A stretch of 44,704 nucleotides of DNA from JBBSWA01 sp038046485. Its GTDB lineage: Archaea > Nanobdellota > Nanobdellia > Woesearchaeales > SM23-78. How positions within the stretch are numbered: position 1 is the first letter of the stretch; every line of letters begins with the position of its first letter. The notes beneath the pieces were generated by a model. The model had not been told where the DNA came from. It did no database searches and saw only the letters and a program-made list of their open reading frames with translations. The DNA is taken from contig JBBSWA010000075.1 of NCBI GenBank assembly GCA_038046485.1, positions 1-44,704 of the forward strand. The letters are read 5' to 3'. Positions 8,217 to 16,383 of the stretch are shown piece after piece. The position numbers and the translations under genes were made by a program.

Positions 8217-9280
8217 TATTCTAAGAATCCATTCTTCACACATTTACTACAAAGTAGTTTGTTGTCTGCAGGAATCTGTCGGCTTGCAATCTGTCGTGCT
8301 TTTTGATACGTCTTGTTGTTCCATACTTTCATGAATCCACCGTCTAAAAAGGCATTGCCGAAGTCATCTTTCTGATCATAAACCCCACAACAAGGACTTA
8401 CAGATCCATCGCTATTGATGCTCGCCTGTGTCCATAAAAACAAGCAACTCTTCAGTTTGTACTTTTTCTTCTTCGTATGGTCTTTAGCGCTGAACCGGCT
8501 GTATTCTTCATTTTTAGGTAACCAGGGTTTCGCATTCTCGTATTTTTCTTCATCGCTCATATGCAGTTCAGATCCCATATCTGGTCGAATAGGTCTGAAG
8601 AAGATTTCATCCACCCCAAGTTCATTGGCCATCTTCCGTGCCTTTTCAATTTCATGTTCATTGTGTTTCATGACTAAGAATTGCCAGGTAATTCGAGGAT
8701 TTTTCTTGTGAAGCTCTTTTCTTGCCTTAACCAGCATCTTGATGTTACGCACAATGCGATCAAAATTACCTCGAACACGATACTTAATGTAACTTTGAGG
8801 ACTTGCGCCGTCGATAGATAAAGTCAATTGCTCAAGTCCACTCTCCACTAATTTGCGAGCCATCGTCTCATTCAGGATATTAAAATTGCTGCTCATCGTC
8901 GTTCGAATGTTTTTATTCTGGGCATATTCAATCATTTCAAAGAGTGCCGGGTTCAAGAAGGGCTCTCCCCAATTGTACAGGTCAATCTCAAATAAGTAGT
9001 CGCTTACTTCATCCACAAGGTGTTTGTAGTGTGTTAAATCCATTACGGCTTTGTTTCGCGTCGGTTTCAATTGTCCAGTCGGACACAGGGGGCATCGTAA
9101 ATTGCACATGTTGGCCGGGTCCACAATGAGCCGTATTGGGTACGTTTTGACAAGAGGATTGCGTAAGAACTTATATTGAAATCCGGCAAGAGCTAAGTTA
9201 ATTAGTTTTTTAGGAGTGAGGTGCGGATTCGTAAAGAACGTCCTGAATATTTTTTTGATGAAGCTATAGTCGATGCTCAT
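8213..9280 (-). CDS. Radical SAM protein with SPASM-like C-terminal domain
   Basis: A 355-residue radical SAM enzyme. The CxxxCxxC cluster motif is CNLRCPLC at about residues 58-65, after a basic N-terminal region. The strand motif DLYNWGEPFLNP and TLSIDGASPQSY are typical of the family. A C-terminal Cys set (SCLFLW, SPCCGVY, CSKCVKNG) fits a SPASM or twitch domain binding auxiliary Fe-S clusters. Such proteins modify peptides, lipids or sugars; the substrate is unknown. It lies 3 nt downstream of another radical SAM gene, forming an operon. Confidence 0.9.
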   Translation of the reverse strand: MSIDYSFIKKIFRTFFTNPHLTPKKLINLALAGFQYKFLRNPLVKTYPIRLIVDPANMCNLRCPLCPTGQLKPTRNKAVMDLTHYKHLVDEVSDYLFEIDLYNWGEPFLNPALFEMIEYAQNKNIRTTMSSNFNILNETMARKLVESGLEQLTLSIDGASPQSYIKYRVRGNFDRIVRNIKMLVKARKELHKKNPRITWQFLVMKHNEHEIEKARKMANELGVDEIFFRPIRPDMGSELHMSDEEKYENAKPWLPKNEEYSRFSAKDHTKKKKYKLKSCLFLWTQASINSDGSVSPCCGVYDQKDDFGNAFLDGGFMKVWNNKTYQKARQIASRQIPADNKLLCSKCVKNGFLEY

Positions 9281-9283
9281 GGT

Positions 9284-10690
9284 TTAGTGGGTTAAGTTAA
9301 TGAGTACTTGCGCTCCTTCGCGTAGATGTTCTTTGAGTTCGTAAGGGGTTTTGACGCTAATAAGGCGTTTGATGATCCAGCCCGGTCGTAAGTAAAAGGC
9401 CCGGTTGGCTTTGCGCTGCAGTTCATAGATCTCTTCATTGGTAATTTCAGCTCCCTTTTCTTTCCAGACAGGTTTAGCCATGCTGCTGACATTGAGTTTT
9501 TTCTCATCGACCAGGCCCTTGTGGAGCATGTCTTTTCGAAAGGTGCTTCCAAATCGGGGCGTTGCAATGTTGAAGCTCGCATAATCAAGGCCAATACGAG
9601 TAGAAAACTGAATGGTATTCTCAACCGATTCTCGGCTCTCACCAGGTAGGCCCAATACAAACGTACCAACCACGCGTAAGCCCACCTTTTTAGCAAGATC
9701 AATTGCAGTCGTCATTTGTTTAATGCGCGTGTTCTTTTTATATGCAATGAGCATCTCTTCATTCGCCGATTCAATGCCGAACATAAGCGTATGGCAGCCA
9801 GCTTCTTTCATTTTACGAAGAAGGGGTTCATCCACAACATCGACGCGTGTAAAGACTGTCCAGCTTAAATCCAGTTTATCTTTAATGATTCGGTCCAATA
9901 ATTGATAGGTTCTAGGTTTGTTCACGCCAAAGGTTTGGTCGCGGAAGTGAAATTCATGAATACCTTGATGAACAAGAAACCTAATCTCTTTCATGACGGT
10001 ATCAATATTGCGCAGCTTAAATCCAACGGTACTCATGGGGCAAAACGTGCAGGTGAACGGGCAGCCAAAGTCCGTAAGCATGGTGGCGCAAGCCCCTCTT
10101 CTGCTAAAAGGGAAACGGTACTGGTGCAGCGGAAACAAATCCCATCTAGGCACAGGCATGTCAAACCCGCCATAGCCGTGTTTTTCAGCGCCCGCAATGA
10201 CCTTGCCTTCTTTCGTTTTATAGATCACGTTTTCAATGGATTTACCATGAGCCCCGCGTAAGTAGGTGAGTAAGTCAGGCGTCGAAAAATCTTGGTATGT
10301 CGCATCAAGGAAGGGGTGTAAAGCAAAGGCTTTTTCGCGAACCTCTCGATAAACATCTCCGCAGCCAACAAACTTAGTCTTAGGAAGTTTTTCTTTGAGG
10401 TTTGTCAAAAAGGCAGTGTCTTCATCATAGGAGGGGCTGCTAATGACAAAGATCAAAATATCGGGTTTGTATTCAAGAACCTCTTTTTCAGTATCGGCAG
10501 GGCTTTTGTGGGTGACAATGGCATCGATGACCTTTTGTTCAAAATAGGGGTTCAGCCAGCCGGTGGGGTAGGCAATGTCAAAGGGATGCCAGTAATATCC
10601 ACTTTTAGAGACCGAGCTGCAGTAGTAGTCCCGGAGGTAGTTCTTGGTTCCAGGAGGGTTGAGTAGTAGAATTTTTTGTTTTCTCCCCAT
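9284..10690 (-). CDS. Cobalamin-binding-domain radical SAM protein (class B-like)
   Basis: A 468-residue protein with a B12-binding-type Rossmann N-terminus (about 1-150, beginning KILLLNPPG). The radical SAM core has CPFTCTFCPM as the CxxxCxxC cluster site near residue 215, then FRDQTFGV, MFGIESANE and a GTFVLGLPGE strand. This is the standard layout of B12-dependent radical SAM proteins that methylate unactivated carbons or remodel lipids, but the specific reaction is not evident. A minus-strand TATA-like box at 10712-10719 lies 22-29 nt before the ATG and drives this gene and the next radical SAM gene. Confidence 0.9.
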   Translation of the reverse strand: MGRKQKILLLNPPGTKNYLRDYYCSSVSKSGYYWHPFDIAYPTGWLNPYFEQKVIDAIVTHKSPADTEKEVLEYKPDILIFVISSPSYDEDTAFLTNLKEKLPKTKFVGCGDVYREVREKAFALHPFLDATYQDFSTPDLLTYLRGAHGKSIENVIYKTKEGKVIAGAEKHGYGGFDMPVPRWDLFPLHQYRFPFSRRGACATMLTDFGCPFTCTFCPMSTVGFKLRNIDTVMKEIRFLVHQGIHEFHFRDQTFGVNKPRTYQLLDRIIKDKLDLSWTVFTRVDVVDEPLLRKMKEAGCHTLMFGIESANEEMLIAYKKNTRIKQMTTAIDLAKKVGLRVVGTFVLGLPGESRESVENTIQFSTRIGLDYASFNIATPRFGSTFRKDMLHKGLVDEKKLNVSSMAKPVWKEKGAEITNEEIYELQRKANRAFYLRPGWIIKRLISVKTPYELKEHLREGAQVLINLTH

Positions 10691-10711
10691 GTCGAGGAAG
10701 AGAGCTATTGA

Positions 10712-10719
10712 CTTTATAA
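10712..10719 (-). promoter_or_regulatory. TATA box for the radical SAM operon
   Basis: The near-palindromic tttataaa lies 22-29 nt upstream of the ATG at 10690 on the minus strand. Confidence 0.6.
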
Positions 10720-10740
10720 ATATGTGGGTTAAAGGAAAAG

Positions 10741-10749
10741 GCTTAAATA
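10741..10749 (+). promoter_or_regulatory. TATA box for the 34-residue membrane peptide
   Basis: The box gcttaaata, preceded by purines (aaaagg), lies 23-31 nt before the ATG at 10772. This is the spacing seen for the confidently called genes here and is the main argument that the tiny ORF is expressed. Confidence 0.55.
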
Positions 10750-10771
10750 GAGGGGGAAATGTGTTTTTTGA

Positions 10772-10876
10772 ATGAAAGATAAGAAAGGAATCAATGCCAT
10801 GATGGGTTTATTGACCTCACTTTTGCTTCTGGTATGTGCCTTGATTATGATCTACCTATTTGTTAAAGGTTTCTAG
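10772..10876 (+). CDS. 34-residue single-pass membrane peptide
   Basis: A very short ORF beginning MKDKKGINAMMG, followed by an uninterrupted hydrophobic stretch of about 19 residues (LLTSLLLLVCALIMIYLF) and a short VKGF tail. The positively charged N-terminus predicts an N-in single-span topology. A TATA-like box sits at leaderless spacing upstream, and the gene is divergent from the radical SAM operon with a separate promoter. The N-terminus weakly recalls archaellin/pilin-type class III signals (KK-G-x-x-A-M), so it could be a minimal pilin-like peptide; that is speculation. No function is recognised. Confidence 0.5.
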   Translation: MKDKKGINAMMGLLTSLLLLVCALIMIYLFVKGF

Positions 10877-10883
10877 AATTTCA

Positions 10884-11164
10884 GTATTTGTTTAGCACAA
10901 AGGAATCTACGATTCCTTGTGCAGAGAATTCGAAGAATTCTCGCACCAGAACTCCAAAAGTTCTGTGTGCAAGAAATCTTCGATTTCTGCGCATCCTAAG
11001 GTCAAAACTCAATTAAAGAAACGTTAAGTTCGTTGCGCGGGGTTGGCCCTCCTCAAGAACTGAAGTTCTTGGGAGTCCCAGAAATGCTTTGGCATTTCTG
11101 TTACCTACGGGGGTGCAGAACGAACGAAAAGAGGTCAAGAGTTTTGAAGATGCTAAAGAAATAC
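10884..11164. mobile_element. MITE-like structured element, copy 1 (expanded)
   Basis: A non-coding element bounded by inverted ends gtatttgtttagca (10884-10897) and gatgctaaagaaatac (11149-11164). Inner stem tcaaaactc/gagttttga pairs 11002-11010 with 11139-11147; gttcgtt/aacgaac pairs 11028-11034 with 11119-11125. The GC core cggggttggccc (11038-11049) and cgggggtgcag (11108-11118) is shared with copy 3. It is longer than the other copies because small hairpins are inserted at about 10898-10989 and 11050-11105. It fills the gap between the 34-residue peptide and the convergent GT2 gene. No clear target duplication is seen, and no transposase is encoded. Confidence 0.7.
10898..10989. repeat. 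Array of four short palindromic hairpins inside element copy 1
   Basis: Four perfect small stems in a row: aggaatc/gattcct (10901-10917), gagaattc/gaattctc (10924-10942), cagaact/agttctg (10947-10965) and agaaatc/gatttct (10972-10988). They have 3-5 nt loops and are separated by gtgc- or gcac-like spacers that can pair with each other. The arm sequences differ but the format is constant. Two more of the same format lie at 11054-11071 and 11079-11100. They interrupt the element between its end repeat and its core, as if inserted. Confidence 0.65.
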
Positions 11165-11169
11165 GCGTT

Positions 11170-11859
11170 TTAGCGTGCAATAATGATTTGTTTGGCCATA
11201 TGAATGAAGTCTCTAAAGATGCGCAGCTTGCTCGATCCTTCTCGGGTTCGATAGACAATGTTGTAGACTCGATACTTGAGTTTCCTAGATACAATTCGTT
11301 TGGCAATTTGGGTGATAAACTCAAAGCCATCTGCAATGGTGGGAATATCTAGTTTATGGACACAGTCTTTACGCAGCACCATCTGCCCGCAAGTAACATC
11401 TAATATTCCTCGAGGGAAGTTTACGATTCGGAACAGCAAGACCAAAAAGAAGTTTCCAATCAGCCTTAATTTAGGCATTCCATTGCCTGGCGTAAACCGA
11501 TTGCCAAACACTACATCCAGGTTGTTGTCTTGCATCAATTGGAGCATATGGGGGAATTCCTTGGGGTGATACGTTCGATCGGCATCGATATAGCCAAAAT
11601 AGGGTGTTTTCACGTGTTGACTGCCGGTTTTCAAAGCAGCTCCATAGCCCCGATTTTTAAGGTAGGAAATAGCCGATAAGTTCTTGTACTTCTTCTCCAG
11701 TTTTTTCAGGATCGAAAGGGTTTGGTCGGTGCTGCCGTCATTCACGACAAGGATCTTGGCCGTAGGCAGAAATTTATTAACCTCTTCAGCCATGGCCGTA
11801 ACACCCTTCTCTTCATTATAGACAGGCACAACCACCGTAAAGTTAGAATAATCCATCAA
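11170..11859 (-). CDS. GT2 family glycosyltransferase (dolichol-phosphate sugar synthase-like)
   Basis: A 229-residue GT-A fold enzyme with VVPVYNEEKGV at the N-terminus, the nucleotide-binding VVNDGSTDQT, and the metal-binding DAD of YIDADRTYHP. A hydrophobic segment (FFLVLLFRIVNF) follows, and the protein ends with a basic region. It resembles polyprenyl/dolichol-phosphate glucose or mannose synthases that load sugars for N-glycosylation. The sugar specificity is unknown. It is the last gene of a minus-strand run with the hydrolase and a second GT2. Copy 1 of the structured element starts 5 nt after its stop. Confidence 0.85.
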   Translation of the reverse strand: MMDYSNFTVVVPVYNEEKGVTAMAEEVNKFLPTAKILVVNDGSTDQTLSILKKLEKKYKNLSAISYLKNRGYGAALKTGSQHVKTPYFGYIDADRTYHPKEFPHMLQLMQDNNLDVVFGNRFTPGNGMPKLRLIGNFFLVLLFRIVNFPRGILDVTCGQMVLRKDCVHKLDIPTIADGFEFITQIAKRIVSRKLKYRVYNIVYRTREGSSKLRIFRDFIHMAKQIIIAR

Positions 11860-11892
11860 ACCCTCGAACTCTATAGGGTTTTAAAAAGCTTT

Positions 11893-12648
11893 CTAGTGCT
11901 TTAAAAGCTGGGAGGTGATAAAGTCTATAATAGATTTTTTCATTTCAGCGTATTGCAGGGGTTCTGCATAGCTGTGGTCAGCTCCATGGACAACACGAAC
12001 CTTCGTATTCAATAAGTGGGCAAGAGTTTGACTCTGAGAGATCGGAACAACCGGGTCTTGATCACCGTGTACAATAAGGGTTGGGCAGTGGATATTTTTG
12101 GCTTCGTCCAATGTGGAATATCTTTGTAGGTCTTTCCAGAAGGTATAATTCAGATCGAATCGTTCTCCGCAGTTGTCATAGTGAAGAATGCCTTCTTTTT
12201 TCCACTGTTCGATTCGTTGAAGACTAAGCCGATTTTTCCAGAAAACAAGCGGATTGGTGACTGGAGATTTGAGAATTAAGGTTTGGATGGTGGGATCCCG
12301 GGCAGCCGTGAGCAGGCTGAGCAGTCCGCCAAAGCTGGCTCCCATCAAAGCAATCTGATAATTGCCTTGTGTTCGAGCATATTGAATCGCAGCTTGAAGG
12401 CTGGCTAGTACACTAGTAAGGGTGGTTTCTTCAAATCGGCCGTCGCTTTCACCCCGGCCATAGTAATCATAGCGCAGGGTTCCAATGCCTTGGGCGTTGA
12501 GTTCCTCTTGCAGTTCCAGGTAGATTTTGCTCTCTTTAGTGGAAGTAAATCCGTGGGAACAAATAACGATGCTGGACGCACCTATTGGGATGGATAGAAC
12601 GCCGCAGACACGATTTCCAACAATATCCTTAAAATAAATTTTTCCCAT
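11893..12648 (-). CDS. Alpha/beta hydrolase
   Basis: A 251-residue serine hydrolase. The nucleophile elbow is GASFGG (Ser near residue 105), the acid residue is in HGDQDPVVP, and the catalytic His is in GADHSY near the end. The oxyanion region is CSHGFTSTKES. Its layout matches the dienelactone hydrolase/BAAT-like esterase group; the substrate is unknown. It lies 4 nt downstream of the DPM1-like gene and 33 nt upstream of another GT2, so it is probably co-transcribed with cell-surface glycan genes and could process a glycolipid or acylated intermediate. That role is inferred only from position. Confidence 0.85.
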   Translation of the reverse strand: MGKIYFKDIVGNRVCGVLSIPIGASSIVICSHGFTSTKESKIYLELQEELNAQGIGTLRYDYYGRGESDGRFEETTLTSVLASLQAAIQYARTQGNYQIALMGASFGGLLSLLTAARDPTIQTLILKSPVTNPLVFWKNRLSLQRIEQWKKEGILHYDNCGERFDLNYTFWKDLQRYSTLDEAKNIHCPTLIVHGDQDPVVPISQSQTLAHLLNTKVRVVHGADHSYAEPLQYAEMKKSIIDFITSQLLKH

Positions 12649-12652
12649 GGGA

Positions 12653-13342
12653 TTAGACCTTGAATAATTTCCAAGTATATAATCGCACCAAGTGCTTCAC
12701 ATAGTTCCAGTACTCATTGGCATTTAACTTAGAATGTCCGACTTCCCGGTTTCTGAATACAAAGGGGATTTCAATGGCGTGTTGGTAGTGTCCCTTGACC
12801 AGAATCTCAAGCAAAATCTTGTATCCGACCGGTTTCAGTTCCACGCCTTGAATCACACTTTTTCGAAAGAAGAAAAACCCCGACATGATGTCTTTCACAG
12901 GAGTTAAGGGTCGAGCGAGAAGTCTACCTCCCCAGCTGGTCATTTTTCGAATAAAGGGCCATTCTTCAACAGCACCTCCTTTGATGAGTCTACTACCAAT
13001 AACCACTTCATGTGTTTTTCGCAGTAAAGGTTGGAGAAGTTCAGGAAGTTTGCTAGGGGGATGGCTAAGGTCAGCGTCCATCACGCCAATAACATCAGCC
13101 TTCGCTTCTTTAAATCCGCGCATTACAGCAGTCGCAAGACCTCGTTCTCCAATGCGGCGTATGACTCGCACATTTTTGAAGGTCTTAGCAATCTTCCACG
13201 TTCCATCTGGGCTGTTGTCATCCACGATGATGAGTTCGTGAGCAATGCCTTTCAAGTGCCTCTCAACCTCTGGGATGAGTGTGTGAACATTCGCTGATTC
13301 ATTATAGGTAGGTATGATGAGGCTGACGAGTGGTTTGACCAT
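12653..13342 (-). CDS. Dolichol-phosphate mannosyltransferase-like GT2
   Basis: A 229-residue DPM1-type glycosyltransferase that would transfer a sugar from a nucleotide donor to dolichol phosphate on the cytoplasmic face. Visible are SLIIPTYNESAN, IIVDDNSPDGT, the DAD metal site in MDADLSHPP, and the conserved SRLIKGG region. The C-terminus lacks the extra TM helices of longer DPM proteins, consistent with the soluble or peripheral type. A minus-strand TATA box at 13363-13371 lies 21-29 nt before the start. It probably supplies lipid-linked sugar to the GT-C enzymes and AglB encoded nearby. Confidence 0.9.
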   Translation of the reverse strand: MVKPLVSLIIPTYNESANVHTLIPEVERHLKGIAHELIIVDDNSPDGTWKIAKTFKNVRVIRRIGERGLATAVMRGFKEAKADVIGVMDADLSHPPSKLPELLQPLLRKTHEVVIGSRLIKGGAVEEWPFIRKMTSWGGRLLARPLTPVKDIMSGFFFFRKSVIQGVELKPVGYKILLEILVKGHYQHAIEIPFVFRNREVGHSKLNANEYWNYVKHLVRLYTWKLFKV

Positions 13343-13362
13343 AGTCGTTTGAAGAAGGGGTT

Positions 13363-13393
13363 ATTTTTAAAGTTGTGGGTTAAGGTTTAAAAC
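13363..13393. promoter_or_regulatory. Divergent promoter pair
   Basis: A minus-strand box (ttaaaaata, 13363-13371) serves the GT2 gene starting at 13342. A plus-strand box (gtttaaaac, 13385-13393) serves the gene starting at 13415. Both are 21-30 nt from their start codons, with the two boxes only 13 bp apart. Confidence 0.6.
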
Positions 13394-13414
13394 CTTCTTC
13401 ATCTTCTAAGGGGT

Positions 13415-14353
13415 ATGACCCCTCCTGTTTTTGTAACCCAAGTAGTAAATCCTGTTCCAGAGTTTGATCATATTGGGGTGACATTTAAGTTTTCTTTTGA
13501 CGGCGAAGGGGGGGATTGGTGGAAAGAAGCGTATGGAGATCCTAGTTTTACTTTTCCTTTATACAATTATGATCTTAGTGTTTTAGCAGAAGCTTTAGAG
13601 CTGGCTGTAAGAAGAAGAGTTCTAATTTCGGATGGTGTGGCACATGCAGATATTTTTGAAGACAAAGCAGTCAGAACTCTTTTTGGAGAGCTAAGAGTGG
13701 GTGTAATTGGGCGGGATAAGAGATTAGTAGATAAAGTCTTAGAAAAATTGAGAGATTATACCATTCCAAGTTACGATGAAAAATCGCCTGTTGAGCGATG
13801 GGCTCACATGGGGGTTCAGTGTCCTAGTTTCGGGCCTAGTGAGGTTCATCGAAATAGATTGCAAAACCTACTGACAGCAAAAGTGAAGGGTAGAGTCTTA
13901 GAAGCCATGTGTGGTTTTCGCTCGTACATTAAGGATTCCCCTTATATTACAGAAGTGGTGGCCATGGATTTTTGCGAACCCTTGCTGGAAAGATATGATC
14001 CCCCAGACAGACCTCGCATTTTATATGACCTAGAACGGGTCGTGGCGGGGGAGCGAATGGACTTTTTTGAAGACGCTTCTTTTGAAGCGGTAAGTATTTG
14101 TTTTGGAGTAAATTATTTAAGCAATCCAGTTCCTGTTTTTCACGAGTTGAATAGGATTTTGAGTTCACCTGGAGTGTTGTTGGTGGTTGGGGGGATAGCT
14201 AAAGGGTATGAGGATCTTAAAAAGAACGAGTTTGACCTTGTATCGTGTATAGAACAGATGAACGAAGCGGGGTTTTCAACTCAGATTTCTTCTTTAGACC
14301 TTACAACCATTGGAGAATATGGTGAATATTATCTAGTTAGGGGGGATAAATAA
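13415..14353 (+). CDS. SAM-dependent methyltransferase-like protein with an extra N-terminal domain
   Basis: A 312-residue protein. The C-terminal two thirds (from about residue 150) have a class I methyltransferase pattern: VLEAMCGFRSYI in place of the usual glycine-rich loop, VVAMDFCEPLLERY, then FEAVSICFGVNYL and VFHELNRILSSPGVLLVV. The SAM loop is atypical because ExMCGF replaces ExGCGxG. The N-terminal 140 residues are unassigned. The leaderless promoter spacing supports the ATG at 13415. It is convergent with the large membrane protein downstream. The substrate is unknown. Confidence 0.7.
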   Translation: MTPPVFVTQVVNPVPEFDHIGVTFKFSFDGEGGDWWKEAYGDPSFTFPLYNYDLSVLAEALELAVRRRVLISDGVAHADIFEDKAVRTLFGELRVGVIGRDKRLVDKVLEKLRDYTIPSYDEKSPVERWAHMGVQCPSFGPSEVHRNRLQNLLTAKVKGRVLEAMCGFRSYIKDSPYITEVVAMDFCEPLLERYDPPDRPRILYDLERVVAGERMDFFEDASFEAVSICFGVNYLSNPVPVFHELNRILSSPGVLLVVGGIAKGYEDLKKNEFDLVSCIEQMNEAGFSTQISSLDLTTIGEYGEYYLVRGDK

Positions 14354-14385
14354 ATTTAATTTTTTATTCAAATAGGTATGGGTAA

Positions 14386-16236
14386 TCACTTCATCTTAAT
14401 CCCAAACAAAATAGCACCGGCTTTACCGCCCACATCAGCAGTTTGGATGGGAGTAAGATTAAATCCGTTAAAGTCAGTAGGTTTGATGAGGAGCATGTCA
14501 AATTGGGGGGCGTTCGGATCGGATATATCCAGACGAACATGAGCACCTTGAGTCTCAATGCCATTCTCATGTAAATAGGTGCCATATTCAGGGCTGGTTT
14601 GTAGGCAGCTGTACATTTGATCTACATAGTCACCGCGACTAAAATTCTGCCATAATCCATTACAAATAGCTCGGTTCTGTACGCTTTGAGCATCTTCATA
14701 GAGATAAGCAACATGATACCGTTGTAAGAGTTCTCGAACGTTAGAAAGATCTTTCCCATAGAGCATCACAGCACTATCAGCGATGCGTTTGTTTTCATTT
14801 GCATAGGGGTTGGAGTGGGTTCTGCGTAGACTCACAACTTTATTCCCCGTAAGAGAGTGATAGGCAAAGGCCGTTTCTCCGTGGCTGGATAAAGCAGATT
14901 TAGAATGATCTGTGTTCGTTTGGGCCCATTCTCCAAACTGGATAAGCGCGTTGGTATAAGGATTTTGATCTTTTCCTGTTTGGGTCCAGACATCCTTGGA
15001 AAATCCGTTAAACACTTGATGAGCTTGGAAAATGGTGAGGAGGATAAGGACCGCACAGACGCCATACAGAACAGCTTTGGGTTTGGGGAATCGTTGAATG
15101 ATGTAATGAGCTCCATAGAACAGGAAGAGAATGTGGGGGATGGTAAGAAAGACACTAAACCGGTAAAATCCAAAGCTTGTTCCCAGTAAGGGTTGAGTGA
15201 TCCATGGATGTGCAAGTCCAAAAACACCAATGGCCCAAAAAGTCCAGGCTGGATTTAATTTTTTTTGTTGATAGGTTGCATAGACTCCAATAAGAGCAAA
15301 GAGAGAAATCAGAATGGATGACCAATCTCCTGTGTTGACAACCGTGTGGTAAAGGTTGCTCATCACAAGTCCTAAAGTCAGAGAATTTACGCCTTGTCCA
15401 GAGTATTCTTGCCAGGGGTTTAAGGTTTTGCCGTGATAGATAAATATAGGTGCCCACCAATAAAGCAGGGCAAGGGCAATTCCAATGCCGAAAACAGGAA
15501 GATATCTCTTGATTTGACTCCATACTTCCGGTAGAAATGGTTTTTTGGTGATGCGTAGTTTGCTTTTCTCAAGTTGAATAAAGGAGTGTCCTAAATCATA
15601 GAGGAATCGAAGGGCAAAGAAGAAGCTCGTTCCGATAAAAAGTGTGGCGTGTTGCAGTCCATCTAATCCATAAATAATGCCGGAATAAACTCGGTTCCGC
15701 GGTTTTTCCCAGGATAGAAAGCTAAAAGCGAGAAGAGGAAGCATGACATAGGTTGCAATCATGCTCGGGCCTAAGTTTGGAATAAGAAGGGTAATCCAGT
15801 ACAAGCTAAAGAGCAGGCTAATCCATTGATTTGTAAAGAGTTTTTTCCCAAGTTGATAGGAGAAAAACCCGGCAAGGATCGTTGTAAAAAGGGGAAACCA
15901 AAGCAAGGTAACGGTTAAAGGGTTTGTAAATAAGATCCAGGAAAGAAAGGCAATTACAAGGTGAGTAAGCCAGGGGTAGTGTTCATACTCGCCTAAGTAA
16001 TGACTGCTATCAAACGGGCTTCCACCCTGATACAAGTGTAGGACATGGCCATAATGGAAGTATTGGTCTCCTCCATATAATGGGGAAGGAAGTTGGTGAA
16101 GGTCTGAAAGGTAAGAATATTGCAACACAAGAACAACGATAAGGCCAAGAAGGAAGAGGTAGTCTTGAGTGTGTTTGAACCCTTTGAAGGAGAGTTGGAT
16201 GGTTTCGTTCGGGTTTGTTCTTGTTTTCTTTACCAT
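14386..16236 (-). CDS. Multi-pass GT-C-like membrane protein next to AglB
   Basis: A 616-residue integral membrane protein with roughly 11-13 hydrophobic segments and a soluble C-terminal part. The first extracytoplasmic loop carries GGDQYFHYGHVLHLYQGG, resembling the acidic DxxxH-type loop of STT3 and other GT-C enzymes (lipid-linked sugar donors). It may be a glycosyltransferase extending the N-glycan or a paralogue of the oligosaccharyltransferase; PTPS-related membrane proteins are an alternative. Its start codon lies in one of two copies of a 17-bp repeat that flanks element copy 2. Before that insertion its ATG would have overlapped the aglB stop. Confidence 0.7.
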   Translation of the reverse strand: MVKKTRTNPNETIQLSFKGFKHTQDYLFLLGLIVVLVLQYSYLSDLHQLPSPLYGGDQYFHYGHVLHLYQGGSPFDSSHYLGEYEHYPWLTHLVIAFLSWILFTNPLTVTLLWFPLFTTILAGFFSYQLGKKLFTNQWISLLFSLYWITLLIPNLGPSMIATYVMLPLLAFSFLSWEKPRNRVYSGIIYGLDGLQHATLFIGTSFFFALRFLYDLGHSFIQLEKSKLRITKKPFLPEVWSQIKRYLPVFGIGIALALLYWWAPIFIYHGKTLNPWQEYSGQGVNSLTLGLVMSNLYHTVVNTGDWSSILISLFALIGVYATYQQKKLNPAWTFWAIGVFGLAHPWITQPLLGTSFGFYRFSVFLTIPHILFLFYGAHYIIQRFPKPKAVLYGVCAVLILLTIFQAHQVFNGFSKDVWTQTGKDQNPYTNALIQFGEWAQTNTDHSKSALSSHGETAFAYHSLTGNKVVSLRRTHSNPYANENKRIADSAVMLYGKDLSNVRELLQRYHVAYLYEDAQSVQNRAICNGLWQNFSRGDYVDQMYSCLQTSPEYGTYLHENGIETQGAHVRLDISDPNAPQFDMLLIKPTDFNGFNLTPIQTADVGGKAGAILFGIKMK

Positions 16237-16246
16237 TTGACTTTCC
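16230..16246. repeat. 17-bp direct repeat (left target duplication)
   Basis: The sequence ttaccatttgactttcc is identical to 16384-16400. It contains the ATG of the downstream gene, while the other copy contains the stop region of aglB. The pair brackets element copy 2 exactly, as expected of a target-site duplication. Confidence 0.75.
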
Positions 16247-16383
16247 GTATTTGTTTAGCATCCTCCGATCAAAATCCATTCAATAGCATCATTAAGTGCG
16301 TTGCGAGGGGACGGCCCCCTCGGGGACGCAGCACCGTGATTTTCACATGGAGGATTTTGAAGATGCTAAACAAATACATTTTG
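16247..16383. mobile_element. MITE-like structured element, copy 2 (137 bp)
   Basis: A non-coding insertion with a perfect 16-bp terminal inverted repeat, gtatttgtttagcatc (16247-16262) against gatgctaaacaaatac (16362-16377). Inner stem tcaaaatcc/ggattttga pairs 16269-16277 with 16352-16360, and a GC-rich hairpin around 16296-16335 (tgcgt/acgca, then cgagggg/ccccctcg) forms the core. It is flanked by 17-bp direct repeats at 16230-16246 and 16384-16400. It separates aglB from the following gene in what was probably an overlapping pair. No protein is encoded. Confidence 0.8.

Noticed and set aside
10898..10989. Possible CRISPR-like array
   Set aside because: The units are different palindromes of about 17-19 bp with no constant repeat and no spacers, and no cas genes are nearby.
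16258..16379. Element copy 2 as an H/ACA or C/D guide RNA
   Set aside because: No ACA box, K-turn or C/D boxes were recognised in the right places, and terminal inverted repeats with flanking duplications point to mobility.
16247..16383. Simple intrinsic terminator between aglB and the next gene
   Set aside because: Shared ends and core with two other loci, plus the 17-bp flanking repeats, fit an inserted element better than a terminator.
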